A DNA stretch of 64,000 nt from contig CAUYUJ010014763.1 of NCBI GenBank assembly GCA_963575745.1, forward strand, positions 1-64,000. Direction: 5' to 3'. Positions 41,290 through 50,767 of this stretch are shown piece after piece. Source of the stretch: Prorocentrum cordatum. Its lineage: Eukaryota > Sar > Dinophyceae > Prorocentrales > Prorocentraceae. The notes beneath the pieces are model-generated. The model was given only the letters and a program-made list of their open reading frames with translations, did not search any database and was not told the origin of the DNA. How positions within the stretch are numbered: position 1 is the first letter of the stretch; each line of letters opens with the position of its first letter. The position numbers were made by a program, and so were the translations under genes.

Positions 41290-42369
41290 GAGCTCCGGGG
41301 CTGCCCTGGCGCAATCGGCACGACCGACGCACCGCTCGCGACGCCCTGCTTCTGCTGGCGCCACTGCGCTGCCCAATCCTCCAAATCTGACGCGGTGGGG
41401 CAGCGGTCGCGCGGCCAGGAAGGGGCATCTGGGCCTGCTGCAGGGCTGCCGCCGCCAGGTGCTGGCTGCCAGGAGGAGCGAATGTCGCGGTTGGGCAGGA
41501 TGTCGGGGATCTCGATGCCCTGCTTCTCTGCCATGGCCCGCGACTCCGCAATGGCGGCTGCCACCTCCTCCTCGTTCTCCGCCAGCGTCTTGGCCCCCTG
41601 GTCTGCGAGCGCCTGCGACTCAGCCATGACAGCTTTCAATTGCTCCGCCTGGGGATCCGCGAGGGCGTCGGCGCCCCTGACCTGCTCGGGGCTGCTGTCG
41701 GTGACCTCGATGAGCTGCGCTGGCGCCGCCAGCTCCGCGGGGCCCGTCGGCTCCGCCAGCGGGGGCGCCTCCCCCGCCGGCTCTGCCGTCTCGGGCCTTG
41801 CCGCGTGGCTCGGCTCCGTGGGCTGGAGCGGCTGCGGCCCCTCGGGCTGGAGCGCCCCCCCCGCCTGCTCTGCCGTCTCCGGCCTTGCGCGGGCTGGGGC
41901 GGATGAGGCCCCGCAGGGGCAGCTCCGCGGGCCGGGGCGGCCCCGCAGGCGCAGCGCGCGCCTCCGCAGACGCAGGCGCTGCCTCGACGGCTTCGAGGCG
42001 GTCTGCGGCGGCGTCCATCCACTGCCTCTGGGTGGCGACGAGCGTCTCCAAGTGCGCCGCCCTCTGCTCTGCCCCCCTCGCCCGCTGGACGAGCTGGGCC
42101 AAGGGTACTCCGTCGTCGACAACTGTCGCAGTCGTCGCCTCCGACGCCTGCGACTCGCCGTCGAAGGTGCCAGCGGCGTCCACAGCTCGTGCCAGGAGGG
42201 GCCCCGTGCTCGCATCAGCGCACATCCGAGAGCCCTGCCCAGCGCCCGACATCTTGCCGACGAGGGTATTCCAGCAACCAATCTGCGGGCGTTGGCTTCC
42301 ACGCCTCAAGGCCCGCCGGCAGCTCGAGCACGAATCGCTCTGAGGAGGGAGGGGTTGGCCAGGCCCGAG

Positions 42370-42565
42370 CTGGATCGGAGCTGGCCCCCGATCCACCTGG
42401 CAACGCAACGCAACGCAATGCAACAACTCGATGAGGGATCTGCTGGATCGGAGCTGGCCCCCGACCCAGCGGCCTTAGCGCAACAATGCAACGCCGCGCA
42501 GTGCAATGAACTTGATGATGGGCCAGCCTTAGCGCAACGCAACGCAACGCAACGCAATCAACTGA
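42370..42565 (+). repeat. 77-bp duplication with (GCAAC)n tracts
   Basis: GGATCGGAGCTGGCCCCCGA occurs at about 42373 and 42450. Each copy is followed by GCAACGCAACGCAA stretches, and a third GCAAC tract lies at 42533-42560. It lies just upstream of the first proposed exon of gene C, probably in an intron or the 5' region. Confidence 0.8.
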
Positions 42566-42739
42566 ATGCGGGGCCCCATCACCCCAGGGGCAGCAGTCAG
42601 GAGCTCCTAAGACGAGTATATGGCGGAGATATGTTAGCTTATGGAGGGGCATCCAGCTCTCGACCCCGCGCGCGCGTGCGCATTGAGCCGCGGGTGCGTG
42701 CGTGCGTGCATGTGCGCATGTGTGTTCGAATGCCCCCCT

Positions 42740-42840
42740 CCTCTCCTCGCCCTCCTCCTCCTCCGCCTCCCCCTTCTCTCCTGCTCCTCGCCCCCCCCCT
42801 CGTCCTCCTCGCCCTCCTCCTCACCTCCGAAGTCTCGCCG
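42740..42840. repeat. CTC/CCT-rich tract
   Basis: Pyrimidine triplets and C-runs of about 100 bp, no coding content. Confidence 0.85.
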
Positions 42841-43090
42841 CCAGCGGCTCTGAATCAACCATCTCTCCGGGGGCAGCTCGCCCGCCAGGGCGCGGTGGAG
42901 ATCGCTGGGAGATCGCCGGCCCGAGCAACGCCGGCAAGAACGAGCGAGAGCCCGAGGCGCCATTGAAAGAAATACAACTCGCTGCGGCGCGACACACTCT
43001 TTCAACACAGAAGACTGATCCGAACACTGCTCTCGAACACGAATCTGAAAACTAGCTTGAATCTCTGAGTGCGTCGCCACCTAAAACAGA

Positions 43091-43841
43091 CTAAACAAGC
43101 CAACGGGGATCTCCCCGCACGGCGGCACCTGTGGGGCAGGCGGCGACGCGGGCGCCGCGGGCACCGCGCCGGCTCCGTCGATGACGGCCTGCGACGGCGC
43201 CTGCGGCGGCGCCGTGGCTGCCTGCGGCCGCGCCCGGCAGCGCCGCGCCAGCCGTCTCGTCGGCGGGGGGCGCGGCCGCCGGCTTCGAGCGTGCCGCGGG
43301 GCGTTTCATCACCGTGGCCTCGGGCTCGTCGACCTCCATCTGCTCCCCCTCCATCTGCTCCTCCTCCTCGGCCTCCTCGGCCTCCTCGTTGCTGGCGTCG
43401 TTGCCATCGTCATCCTCGGCATCCTCGTCTGGCCCCCCTGGCTCGCTCTCGCCGTGCGTCTCCTTCGGCGCCTCGGCAGGTTTCTCCGTGTCCGTCACAG
43501 CGGATTGTTTTTTCATCAAAGCAGCGGCTGCTGGTCTTGTCCTGGGCACCATAAACTTCTCCCTTTTCGCCGCTTCCTGCTCACTCTTCGTAGATTCACC
43601 CTTGCAATATCTCTTTGCTGCATCTACCAACCATTTTCCCCATCTCCATATCTGTCGTGATGAGCTGTAGGATATGTTTTCTCGGGGCCTGCCAGATCTG
43701 TAACCACTGCTCCTCGCCTTTTTTTACTATTCGTGCAGATAAGTTCGAGCCGTCGAGCTGGCCTGCCCACGGAATGTTCGAGCTGGTGGCGTCTGTCTCC
43801 TCCTCGGGGCTGATCGCGCCCACTGGGACCTGCGGGCGCAC
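43091..43841 (-). CDS. Gene D: acidic protein exon(s) with KRPAA motif (frameshifted)
   Basis: The upstream part (43841-43640) reads ISPEEETDATSSNIPWAGQ, QWLQIWQAPRKHILQL and DMEMGK. With one T of the T4 at 43634-43637 removed it joins WLVDAAKRYCKGESTK, EAAKREKFMVPRTR, a long Glu/Asp-rich stretch, VMKRPAARSKPAA and an Ala-rich tail. KRPAA and acidic tracts are common in dinoflagellate family proteins. It may be the 5' part of gene C, since it is on the same strand and just upstream, or a separate gene. No domain gives a function. The exact exon limits are not settled. Confidence 0.5.
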
Positions 43842-44439
43842 GACTCTCCGCTGTTCTCTTTAAAATGTTTCTCGCCTCCTCTTTCCTCCCCCTCATCCTG
43901 CACCTCCTCGCTCCTCCTCCTCCTCCCCTCCTCCGCCTCCCCCCCCTCCTCGCCCTGAACGATTTCTCCATCATCCTCCACCCCCCGCCATAATAGGAGT
44001 AATCAACACAATTTGCATCATCGCCATGATCACCCCTATGAGCGTGACCTCGTCAGCCTCATCGTACCCGCCGCTCGGAAATTCCTCCGTCTCCACCTCC
44101 GGCTACTCGTCACTCCTCCCCCCCATCCCCCTCCCCCTCCCTCCTTTCATCTCCCTCCTCGTCTTCGCCATCTCTGGGGGATGGGGGTTCTGGCAGTTGA
44201 CTGAAGTGCGACCTTCCACTCCATGCCGTCTTTGGCCCACGTCGCTGTCCACTCCCCAGGCGTCTTCTGGGGCGTCGTGTAATTTGGTGGACCACCATGG
44301 TCCTTGTGAGCACGCCGCGCTGCCTTGGGGGACGCGGGGCGGGGTCCGCGACTCGAGGCCACGACCAGGGACCACGGGCCATGACCATTGACCACAGGCC
44401 ACGACTAGAAATCACGAGCCACGATCAGAAACTACGGGC
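43842..44439. other. Region upstream of gene D, possible further exons
   Basis: On the minus strand 44300-44170 reads PPNYTTPQKTPGEWTATWAK and DGMEWKVAL, and 44090-43990 reads EFPSGGYDEADEVTLIG then a hydrophobic stretch. Both look coding but I cannot connect them. A CCT-rich tract (43908-43985) separates them from gene D. On the plus strand the CCACGA-CAGGgaCCACGggCC phrase repeats at 44360-44430. Confidence 0.35.
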
Positions 44440-44862
44440 GCAGGAGGAGGGGGAGGAGGAGAAGGAGGAGGAGGAGGAGGAGGATGAGGAGGAGAGGGAG
44501 GAGGAGGAGGAGGAGGAGGAGGAGGAGGAGGAGGAGGAGGAGGAGGAGGAAGAGGAGGAGGAGGAGGAGAAGGAAGAGGGGAAGGAAGAGGAGGAGGAGG
44601 AGGAGGCGGAGGAGGAGGAGGAGGAGGAGGAGAGGAATGGGAGCAGGAGGAGGAGGAGGAAAGGGAGGAGGAGGAGGAGGAGAGGAGGAGGAGGAGGAGG
44701 AGGAGGAGGAGGAGGAGGAGGAGGAGAGGAGGAGGAGGAGGAGGAGGAGGAGGAGGAGGAGAGGAGAGGAGGAGGAGGAGGAGGAGGAGGAGGAGGAGGA
44801 GGAGGAAAAGGAGGAGGAGGAGGAGGAGGAGGAGGAGGAGAAGGAGGAGGAGGAAAAGGCCT
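44440..44862 (+). repeat. (GGA)n, the longest microsatellite of the window
   Basis: About 420 bp of nearly pure purine, GGA/GAG triplets with a few interruptions (GGCGGA, GGAATGGGAGCAGG). A purine-only tract of this length can form triplex DNA. The Glu-, Arg- and Ser-rich frames across it are artefacts. Confidence 0.98.
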
Positions 44863-45009
44863 TTTCGGCCTGAATATCACGCGCGCCTCGTGGACCGCGT
44901 GTAGGGGCGTCGCCAACAAAGAGAGGGGGGCAGTTAACGACTGGCGCGCTGCGCGCCCGAGCGAGACCGAGCGAGCGCGCGCGGTCGGCTCGGTTGACTG
45001 GCCCTGCGA

Positions 45010-45052
45010 TTAAGTCGGGCATGTCCCCCTACAGGCGGATTTTGGACGAGAA

Positions 45053-45103
<51 letters not shown>

Positions 45104-45223
45104 GAAAGAGAAAGACATAGAAATGCCCAAACGTTTTTTCCAGTGAAAAATAAAAAAACTTCCCCTGAATCTTTTTCCGCTATTTTTGAACACGTCTCCT
45201 GCAGAGGGATGCGCCCGACTTAA
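45010..45223. mobile_element. TTAA-bounded TIR element, GTCGGGCAtGTCCC family (copy 3)
   Basis: TTAAGTCGGGCATGTCCCCC starts it, then CTACAGG; the reverse complement of the right end reads TTAAGTCGGGCGCATCCCTC, then TGCAGG. TTAA at both borders fits a piggyBac-type target. The interior has GATTTTGGACGAG and a (GA)n tract (45052-45110). There is no ORF, 214 bp in all. This is the clearest of three family members here. Confidence 0.85.
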
Positions 45224-45299
45224 TTCCCTACGAGGGCAGCGCGGGGACGCACCGGGGCCCAGAGCGGAGGCCTCCTGGACGGGGCCCGAGCCGATGGGG

Positions 45300-45570
45300 T
45301 CGGGGGCTTGCGCCGCGTCGGCGATGCATCGGCGACGTCGGCGAGGCATCGGCGCCATCAGCGTGGAGAAGATCAAGCTCCACATCGAGCCGCGTCGCCG
45401 ATGGACCAAAAACGAGACGACACCACCCCACCTACGGCGCGACGGCGTTGGAATCTCAAGCACTTGCCCCGCGCAGCCTCGGCTTGTCATCGCGAAGAAC
45501 CCCGCAGTGGCGTCGGGATACCACCGCCCCACGCCGGCGCCGAACGCCGATGCAACGCCGATGCGGTGCG
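45300..45570. repeat. CATCGGCGACG iteron cluster (inverted relative of 13.8 kb)
   Basis: GGCGATGCATCGGCGACGTC and following GGCG(A/T)GGCATCGGCG units match the 13.8-kb cluster on the other strand. Both clusters end in GATC..TCCGACCCCGTC and ..TAGAGGCC-like borders, so the two are inverted copies of a repeat of about 250 bp. Confidence 0.75.
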
Positions 45571-45791
45571 ATCCTCCGACCCCGTCTGATTACTTCAACC
45601 AGATTCTAAGAGGCCCAGATTAAAGACGGGCCAGGCCGCGGCGCCGGCGAAATTCATTCCGAATGGCGGGGAGGGGAGTCGGAGAAATAAACGTGAGCCG
45701 GAGTCGGATGAGAAACTGAAGCGGGGCCATGCAGCCGTATCTAGACTCTAGAGAGGACGTGAGCGCAGAGACAAAGAGACACGCGCCTTAG
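45571..45791. other. Intergenic, no gene recognised
   Basis: Short stretch with nothing recognised beyond the border of the iteron repeat. Confidence 0.5.
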
Positions 45792-46016
45792 TCAGGGGAT
45801 GGTGGAACCAGTCACGCCTGTATTGTGAGAGGTAGTCTTTAAGATCTTCCTGCCATGAGACAACGTGGACGACTCGCATGGGCTAGGATCGCTCACAATG
45901 ATGCGACTATTCTGGTCGCTCGCCTCTTGGTCATTGTTGCGGCTCCGGTTGAGGGGGGTGGCTGGTTGGGCGGAGCAGAAGACGGGTAGGAGCGCCTGTT
46001 TCGACAACTGCATCAT
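45792..46016 (-). CDS. Small ORF behind a DinoSL relic (possible retroposed mRNA fragment)
   Basis: The 74-aa frame (MMQLSKQALLPVFCSAQ to GVTGSTIP, stop) is the first ATG frame after the DinoSL relic at 46119-46139, about 100 nt downstream in the same direction. It is Ser/Asn-rich with no known domain, membrane segment or signal peptide. The position after a leader is the only strong argument for it; the true protein may be longer and truncated here. Confidence 0.4.
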   Translation of the reverse strand: MMQLSKQALLPVFCSAQPATPLNRSRNNDQEASDQNSRIIVSDPSPCESSTLSHGRKILKTTSHNTGVTGSTIP

Positions 46017-46118
46017 ACGGTCAAGCTCAAGTCGCCCGAAACCAAAAGGGTCGAAAAAACGTGCAAGCGTTTGCGATGCGTGCTCTCTGCTTGGGCTGGA
46101 GACGAATAGGCTACGTGC

Positions 46119-46139
46119 CTTGAGCCAAAATAGCTGCGG
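46119..46139 (-). other. DinoSL relic (19/21)
   Basis: On the minus strand CCGcAGCtATTTTGG then CTCAAG: the leader with two substitutions (lower case). By my estimate, with equal base frequencies, a match this good is expected about 6 times in 100,000 windows of this size. It precedes the 74-aa ORF. Confidence 0.85.
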
Positions 46140-46610
46140 AAGCGTTGGGTCCTCTTGGGAGCCGTGTGGGAGCCAATTGAAGCCTCGTTTGAAACCCTTG
46201 GAGCCTCTTGGAGGCCCGCTGGTGGCCTCGGGGGGCCACTTGTGGCGGAAGGCTAGAAATCTCAGTTGGAATTTCCGTTCTTGGACTCATCTTGGGGTCC
46301 TCTTGGGCCGTCTCGGGCACCTCTTGGGCTATATTGCAACTCCCTTGGGGCGTCCTAGGGGCCTCGTAATTTGTGCCGTCTTGGAGCGATCTTGGAGGCC
46401 TCCTGGGCCGTCTTGGACGCTATGACCGCCTGAAACAAATGCCATACTAACCATGGATGCGTTACGACAAGAGCGACGCAATGTTAGCCATCCCGGGCCC
46501 TCTTGGGAAACACTTGGGAGACTTACTTCGAGGGGCGCATTGGGGGCCTCTCGGGGGCTCTCCGGCCGTCTTGATGGCATTTTGGGGCGTCTTGGGACCG
46601 ATTGCCTATT
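46140..46610 (-). repeat. Degenerate CTTGGGGCCTCTTGG repeats
   Basis: On the plus strand CTTGGAGCC, CTTGGGGTCC, TCTTGGGCCGTCTTGG and similar units recur every 15-35 bp. These are the reverse complement of the CCAAGAGGCCC type at 16-26 kb. The repeat begins directly beside the DinoSL relic. Confidence 0.7.
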
Positions 46611-47029
46611 GCGCCGCTTTTGTCGCTGAGTTGCGCTCTCCGGAACTGTTTTACGCAGCCGCGGGGGGAAGCCCAGGAGGCCGCGTAAGGGGGGGTTGCT
46701 GGAAAGGGGCGGGGGGAATCCGACTGTTCCAGCTTGGGGCCCGGGCCCCGGTGCTCTGGCCATGGACGCATGGCACGCGGTCCAGATATACTGGGCAACA
46801 TCCGTCGATGTACCGGGGCGTCGCGCTCGCGATGGCCGCCACTTTGTTTGTTGGAGGCTGCCAGAGGTGCCTCTGGCCCAAGGTGGCCCCAGCTGCTCTA
46901 GAGGAACCCACAGGGCCTCCAGGGCGCCCCTCACGAGGCCCAGAGGGCCCCATGGACCCCAGAATGGTGGGCAAAACTGGGGGCACCTTGGGATAGGGCC
47001 ACCTCAACGCGCGAGAGTGGGATAATAAT
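46611..47029. other. Intergenic, no gene recognised
   Basis: No coding signal accepted. The minus-strand frame that runs through here is a read-through of the GGA tract below. Confidence 0.5.
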
Positions 47030-47170
47030 GAGGATGAGGATGAGGATGGGGATGAGGAGGAGGAGGAGGAGGAGGAGGAGGAGGAGGAGAAGGAGGAAGA
47101 GGAGCAGCAAGAAGAGGAGGAGGAGGAGGAGGAGGAGGAGGAGGAGGAGCAGGAGGAGGCGGAGGTGGAG
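47030..47170 (+). repeat. GATGAG / GGA microsatellite
   Basis: GATGAG units followed by GGA triplets, about 140 bp, with GCAGCAAGAA interruptions. Confidence 0.95.
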
Positions 47171-47640
47171 GACAATGCAATCGCTCCTTCTGCATTGCTT
47201 CCCATACCTGCACAGCCGCAAATGAGGAGAACGTCCGCGCGCAATCGCCATCGGTGAATCCGCCCGCCCTGCTGCGCGAACACTTTCGCGCGAAAAAGGC
47301 GCACCACCAAGCGCAGACGCTGGAATCTCCAAGTGCGCGCGACCTTGTCGCTTAAGTCGTGTACGTCACGAGCTGAATACTCCAGCTTAGCCCTGAGCTC
47401 CTTGAGTTGTCCACCAAGGCGCTCTTCTGCCAGATCAGCGACTTTCAGAACATCGAACAGCTTCTTGACCAAAATGGGCAGCTCGCCTGTAATGTCCTTT
47501 ACAATGCCCACAATCTTACGGTCGATCTGGAAGGGCAGTCCTGCGATGTCCTGCCTCATGGAGACCAAGTCTGGGCAATAATCGCCCGCAGAATGTTGCT
47601 GGCCCCCCTCCCCGGGCGCGCTGGCACGTGAGTCTGTGCA
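47170..47640 (-). CDS. Hypothetical exon(s): coiled coil and possible CCCH zinc finger
   Basis: On the minus strand about 47600-47340 reads DYCPDLVSMRQDIAGL, KIVGIVKDITGELPILVKKL and EERLGGQLKELRAKLEYS, a good amphipathic coiled coil of about 90 residues. Further downstream, in another frame, 47240-47180 reads LCRYGKQCRRSDCIVLH, which fits C-x5-C-x4-C-x3-H, a CCCH RNA-binding finger. An intron or a frameshift would be needed to join them. The frame upstream of 47640 is Ser/Ala-rich and uncertain. No start can be chosen. Confidence 0.45.
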
Positions 47641-49040
47641 TGCCGACCCCGACGAAGGCGCCCCCGAAACAGCAGAGGTTCCAGGGGGACCCGCCCGTTC
47701 GACGAGACCTTGTAGCACGCCGGCTGCACGGCTCGGCAATTCAACCAGTCCACTGCGCGACGCCAGCTGTGCAGCGCAAACCTGCTTCGCGTGATGCAAC
47801 AAATAGATGCGGGATGTGGACGATTCCTGGCGCGGGAAAACCGGTGACTGGCCCTGGAGGGGACGAGGCGGGGCCAAATTTAGCCGCATCCTCCTTGAGA
47901 CCATTGCTACTCCCGCCCCGTGGGCGAGCGTGCCCGCCAGGCCTGAACCTGCGGCTGGACCTCGCCTCCGGAATACTCGGGCGCTGGCAGAACTGGGTTT
48001 TGTGGATCCTGGTTTAATGATTTGCACCGGGGGCGCCCCCCCGCCCCAATTCCACCAGCTGGAACTGCCGGCACCCGAAAAACACCAGTTACGGCAAATC
48101 TGGCTCAGTGAATCTGACCAATTGAGGGGCCCCCGGGCCCTGCCAATTGACGGGCCCCCGGGGCCCCCGGCCCCCCGGGGTCCTGGCTATGCCCGAAGTG
48201 CACCTGTCTAAGCTCATCTTCCAAAGCCAGAAATAGATACTCTTCCCGAGGTTCACTGTGATGGCGGAGGAACTGAAAAGAAGGGGCGGCGTGCTGCAGC
48301 CGGCGCCTCGTAGGCGAACGCAGCACCTGTCGGCTAACAGAAACAGCGCAACTCAGACCTGAGTACTGTTTTCCTGACCTCAGCAGCTAGCAAACGCAAC
48401 GCGCGGGCAGCGATGAACGAACCATGTCCACATGCAGCCTCCATGAACGAAGCCACAAACATTAATTTATGAAATTGGCGAGCTGGTTTGAAACGTCACC
48501 AATTTGCTGCTGTCTTGAGCCGCCGGCGGAAGGAGGAGGGCGGAGGAGATGCTCAGCGATGGTTTTCAATTATTATGCTATTTGGTTCTTCTCAACGGAT
48601 TGCGGAGGTTCCATGCTGCCAGAGCTCCGTGGACAAGCACCTTGCTGATTGCGGCATGCTCGTGCCGTGCGCGGATCGCCCGACAAATTACTAGGCCACT
48701 GGCGGCGTTCAACCTTGAACGCCCGGGCTGGGATCACCGCCGCGGTGACGCGGCGTGATCCTGTCGTACCTCGTGACCTCGGTCGCCTGCAAGGCCAGCC
48801 GCGCAGGCACCGACGTCCACCAGGGGTGTCCCGCGGCGCTGTTCGCGCCCGGGTTGGTGGGATCTCCCGGCTCAGGACGTCGTCGGGAACAGGGGGGCGC
48901 GCTTTCATTCGGAGCCTCATGTGCACCGCGATTTCGCAAGCATCGCACTTCGGCCGCCACGGGGGTGTCGACGAGGGGGTAAAGGCACAGCGGGCCTCGT
49001 CGGATCCTACGTGGGTGTACGTGTATGCCCCCCTTGCATA
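47641..49040. other. Intergenic, no gene recognised
   Basis: GGCCCCCGGG(C/G)CC repeats at 48127-48180 beside AATTGA(C/G)GGGCCCCC, a short duplication. GATCACCGCCGCGGTGACGCGGCGTGATC at about 48733-48761 contains a hairpin. No domain is recognised in the open frames. Confidence 0.5.
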
Positions 49041-49049
49041 ACACGATGT

Positions 49050-49405
49050 GCAGACAATCGCGGTTGCGGAGGCTGCCTCACATATCATCACCTGTACATT
49101 CAAGTCTGCCACAGTCCTGCAGGATACAACCAAAGGTAAATTCACGTTTGCGGAGGGCGCCCTGTGTATCTCCACGAGAAAACTCATTATGCCAAATGCC
49201 GCCCTGCAAACAATGCATACTGAACTCGCGGTTGCGGAAGCCCCCCCCGCGTAGAACCCCACAGAGGTCGACGCTTACGGAGGCCCCATAAGTCGCAGAA
49301 GTCGCCAGGGGCCCACACGAGTCAAGAACATGCCCCGTGAGGCCCCAGACTCCGGAGTGACCGTAGAATCCTGGGACAGCAACCTCACGCTTGCGGGGGC
49401 GCCGT
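49050..49405 (+). repeat. Spaced CGCGGTTGCGGAGG motif
   Basis: TCGCGGTTGCGGAGGC (49053), TCACGTTTGCGGAGG (49141), TCGCGGTTGCGGAAGC (49225), ACGCTTACGGAGGC (49271) and TCACGCTTGCGGGGGC (49385) recur at 50-115 bp intervals. The intervening DNA is not alike. Confidence 0.6.
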
Positions 49406-50169
49406 CGCATGAAAATCCAAGGGTTCCCAGGAGGGCCAATAGGACCCACCATTCCCAGGAGGTTCCGAGAAGTTCCAGGAAAGCACAAGAGCTCCTGGGA
49501 GAGACGAGGAGGCCCCGGGAAAACGCAGGAGGCGCCAGGATGCCTCAGGAGACAGGCCCCGAAGGCCCAGGATGGACCAGGCGGCCAGGAGGCCCCAGGA
49601 GGACTCATACTCAGACGCTCCATGCTCAAAATCTAATACAGTGACGCCCAGACCCCCTCGCTCAAGCGCACTCACTCGTTCTGAGATCCGCTCATGCCAT
49701 GCATCGACCGCGCTCAGACCTATCCGTGCTCGGGCCCACTCGACTCCAGATCCAACCCCAGTCAGACCCAGGACAGCACAAGACAGGACAGGGCGCGCAC
49801 TGTTGGCCCAGAGGCCGTCCCGAGACGGGCGGCGCGGAGGCACCTCGGCGCCTTCAGGTCTTGAAGCTCTGGAATTGCTCGGTCGTCCCCAACCAACGCT
49901 TGAACAGCCTACCCGATCGCCAGACGCGGTCGCCAAGGTCCCAGCCGGAAGCAAAACGTGCCCCAAATCCGGTCTCCGAACGCACGCACTCAAGCCAATG
50001 AGCTGGTAGCTTCAGGCGCGCCACGTGACGCTCAACGCCACTCGTCGCCCTACGAATCCAATATTACCTAGGCTCCAACTCCGCGCCTTTGTCACGCGTA
50101 GACGAAACAGAAGATGATGAATGCGAAGACGAAGAATAATTACTTGGTCCGCATGCGCCTTGATCGATA
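49406..50169. other. Intergenic; degenerate CCAGGAGG repeats at 49425-49600
   Basis: CCCAGGAGG, CCAGGAGGC and AGGAGGCCCC recur. No gene is recognised. Confidence 0.5.
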
Positions 50170-50767
50170 ATTATCCTGCTGCTGCAACGCACACTCGTAG
50201 ACGCGGTGCTGTCAAACAGCCTCAGGCGCGATTGATATCTGCGAAGCTTCAAATCACCACGCTGTTGCATAAAACGCGCCCATACCATGTGGATCCTGTG
50301 GTCAATCTCCACATCGTGGGGGCGATCGAAACTCACGCGCCGTCCCAAATATTTGGCATTCCCGATGTGCGGCACGATCTAAATCTTCATGTCGCCCACC
50401 ATGCTTTACATGTCTTGCGGACGTCCCGTGCCTCGCGCCGCGTTGCTCAAGATCTTCGTCTTTCTGAATGCAACACGAGCCCAACCTTAGCTGCCGCTTT
50501 GGAGATGTCCGCGAGCATGGCTTTCAACTGCCGAAGCTCTGCCATTACAAATAATACGTCACAAGCAAAACGTAAATTCGTGAGCTGTCGCAGATCTGTA
50601 AGCCCCACTTTCAAGCCCCATCCTTTCCTCAACCATTCCGATATCACAGCAAACATCACATCTTCGATCAACGCATTAAACAGCAGCGTGCTGAGCGGAG
50701 CGGGGCCGACAGCGGCCCTCGGAGGGCGAGGTGGAAGAAAAACGCAAGTTTTGGGGAACAGACGCAC
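50170..50767 (-). pseudogene. LINE-3: reverse transcriptase fragment with mutated catalytic motif
   Basis: On the minus strand PLSTLLFNALIEDV (RT motif B region) is followed by LRFACDVLFVM, which is motif C with the first catalytic Asp changed to Cys. Then QLKAMLADISKAAAKVGL and LHSE follow. A frameshift at the AGAAAGACG stretch (about 50455) leads to KTKILSNAA, a stop and another frame with KYLGRRVSF, IDHRIHMVWARF and RLRLFDSTAS. The YLGR...WA.F...RLRLFD order is that of the RT thumb region of a different LINE clade from LINE-1. It is clearly dead. Confidence 0.8.

Larger units (their letters stand above)
36858..42255 (-). pseudogene. Gene C: multi-exon dinoflagellate family protein, exon split by LINE-2
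   Basis: Proposed exons, 5' to 3': 42255 to 41290 (MSGAGQGSRMCAD, coiled-coil residues, EKQGIEIPDILPNRD), continued after the LINE at 39619-39520; 39227-39104 (VFGFETPPRRANHRVGQIEM); 38810-38215 (EKLQTCHYVDEMG, FTRAKDSDKASAQARRALIG, GRVAHKEGGGKLGWTQ); 38070-37877 (AMRYFLRCMMLGAPWAVYDD, EAWAMFEEWSS); about 37590-36858 (GQQGAT repeats, KAKAKAKADK, MARKTKT stop). The intron phases agree at 39104/38810 with GT-AG. 38215/38070 needs a GC donor, which dinoflagellates tolerate. A missing base in G4 at 36983-36986 shifts the last 40 codons, and one more shift lies near 41.89 kb. The family is known to me, the function is not. Confidence 0.6.

Noticed and set aside
44440-44919. Long Glu-, Ser-, Leu- or Arg-rich open frames over GGA tracts (also at 10.1, 26.2, 47.0, 52.2 and 60.6 kb)
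   Set aside because: Triplet repeats keep all three frames open on both strands; there is no unique sequence to support a protein.
47464-47482. String close to the reverse complement of the DinoSL (CTTGACCAAAATGGGCAGC)
   Set aside because: It needs a gap and several mismatches, and it lies inside the coiled-coil coding frame (ELPILVKK), which explains it without a leader.
48573-49262. Possible RT fragment (HQGCPAALF on the plus strand, 229-codon frame on the minus strand)
   Set aside because: A single QGCP-like string without the FADD motif or thumb blocks is not enough.
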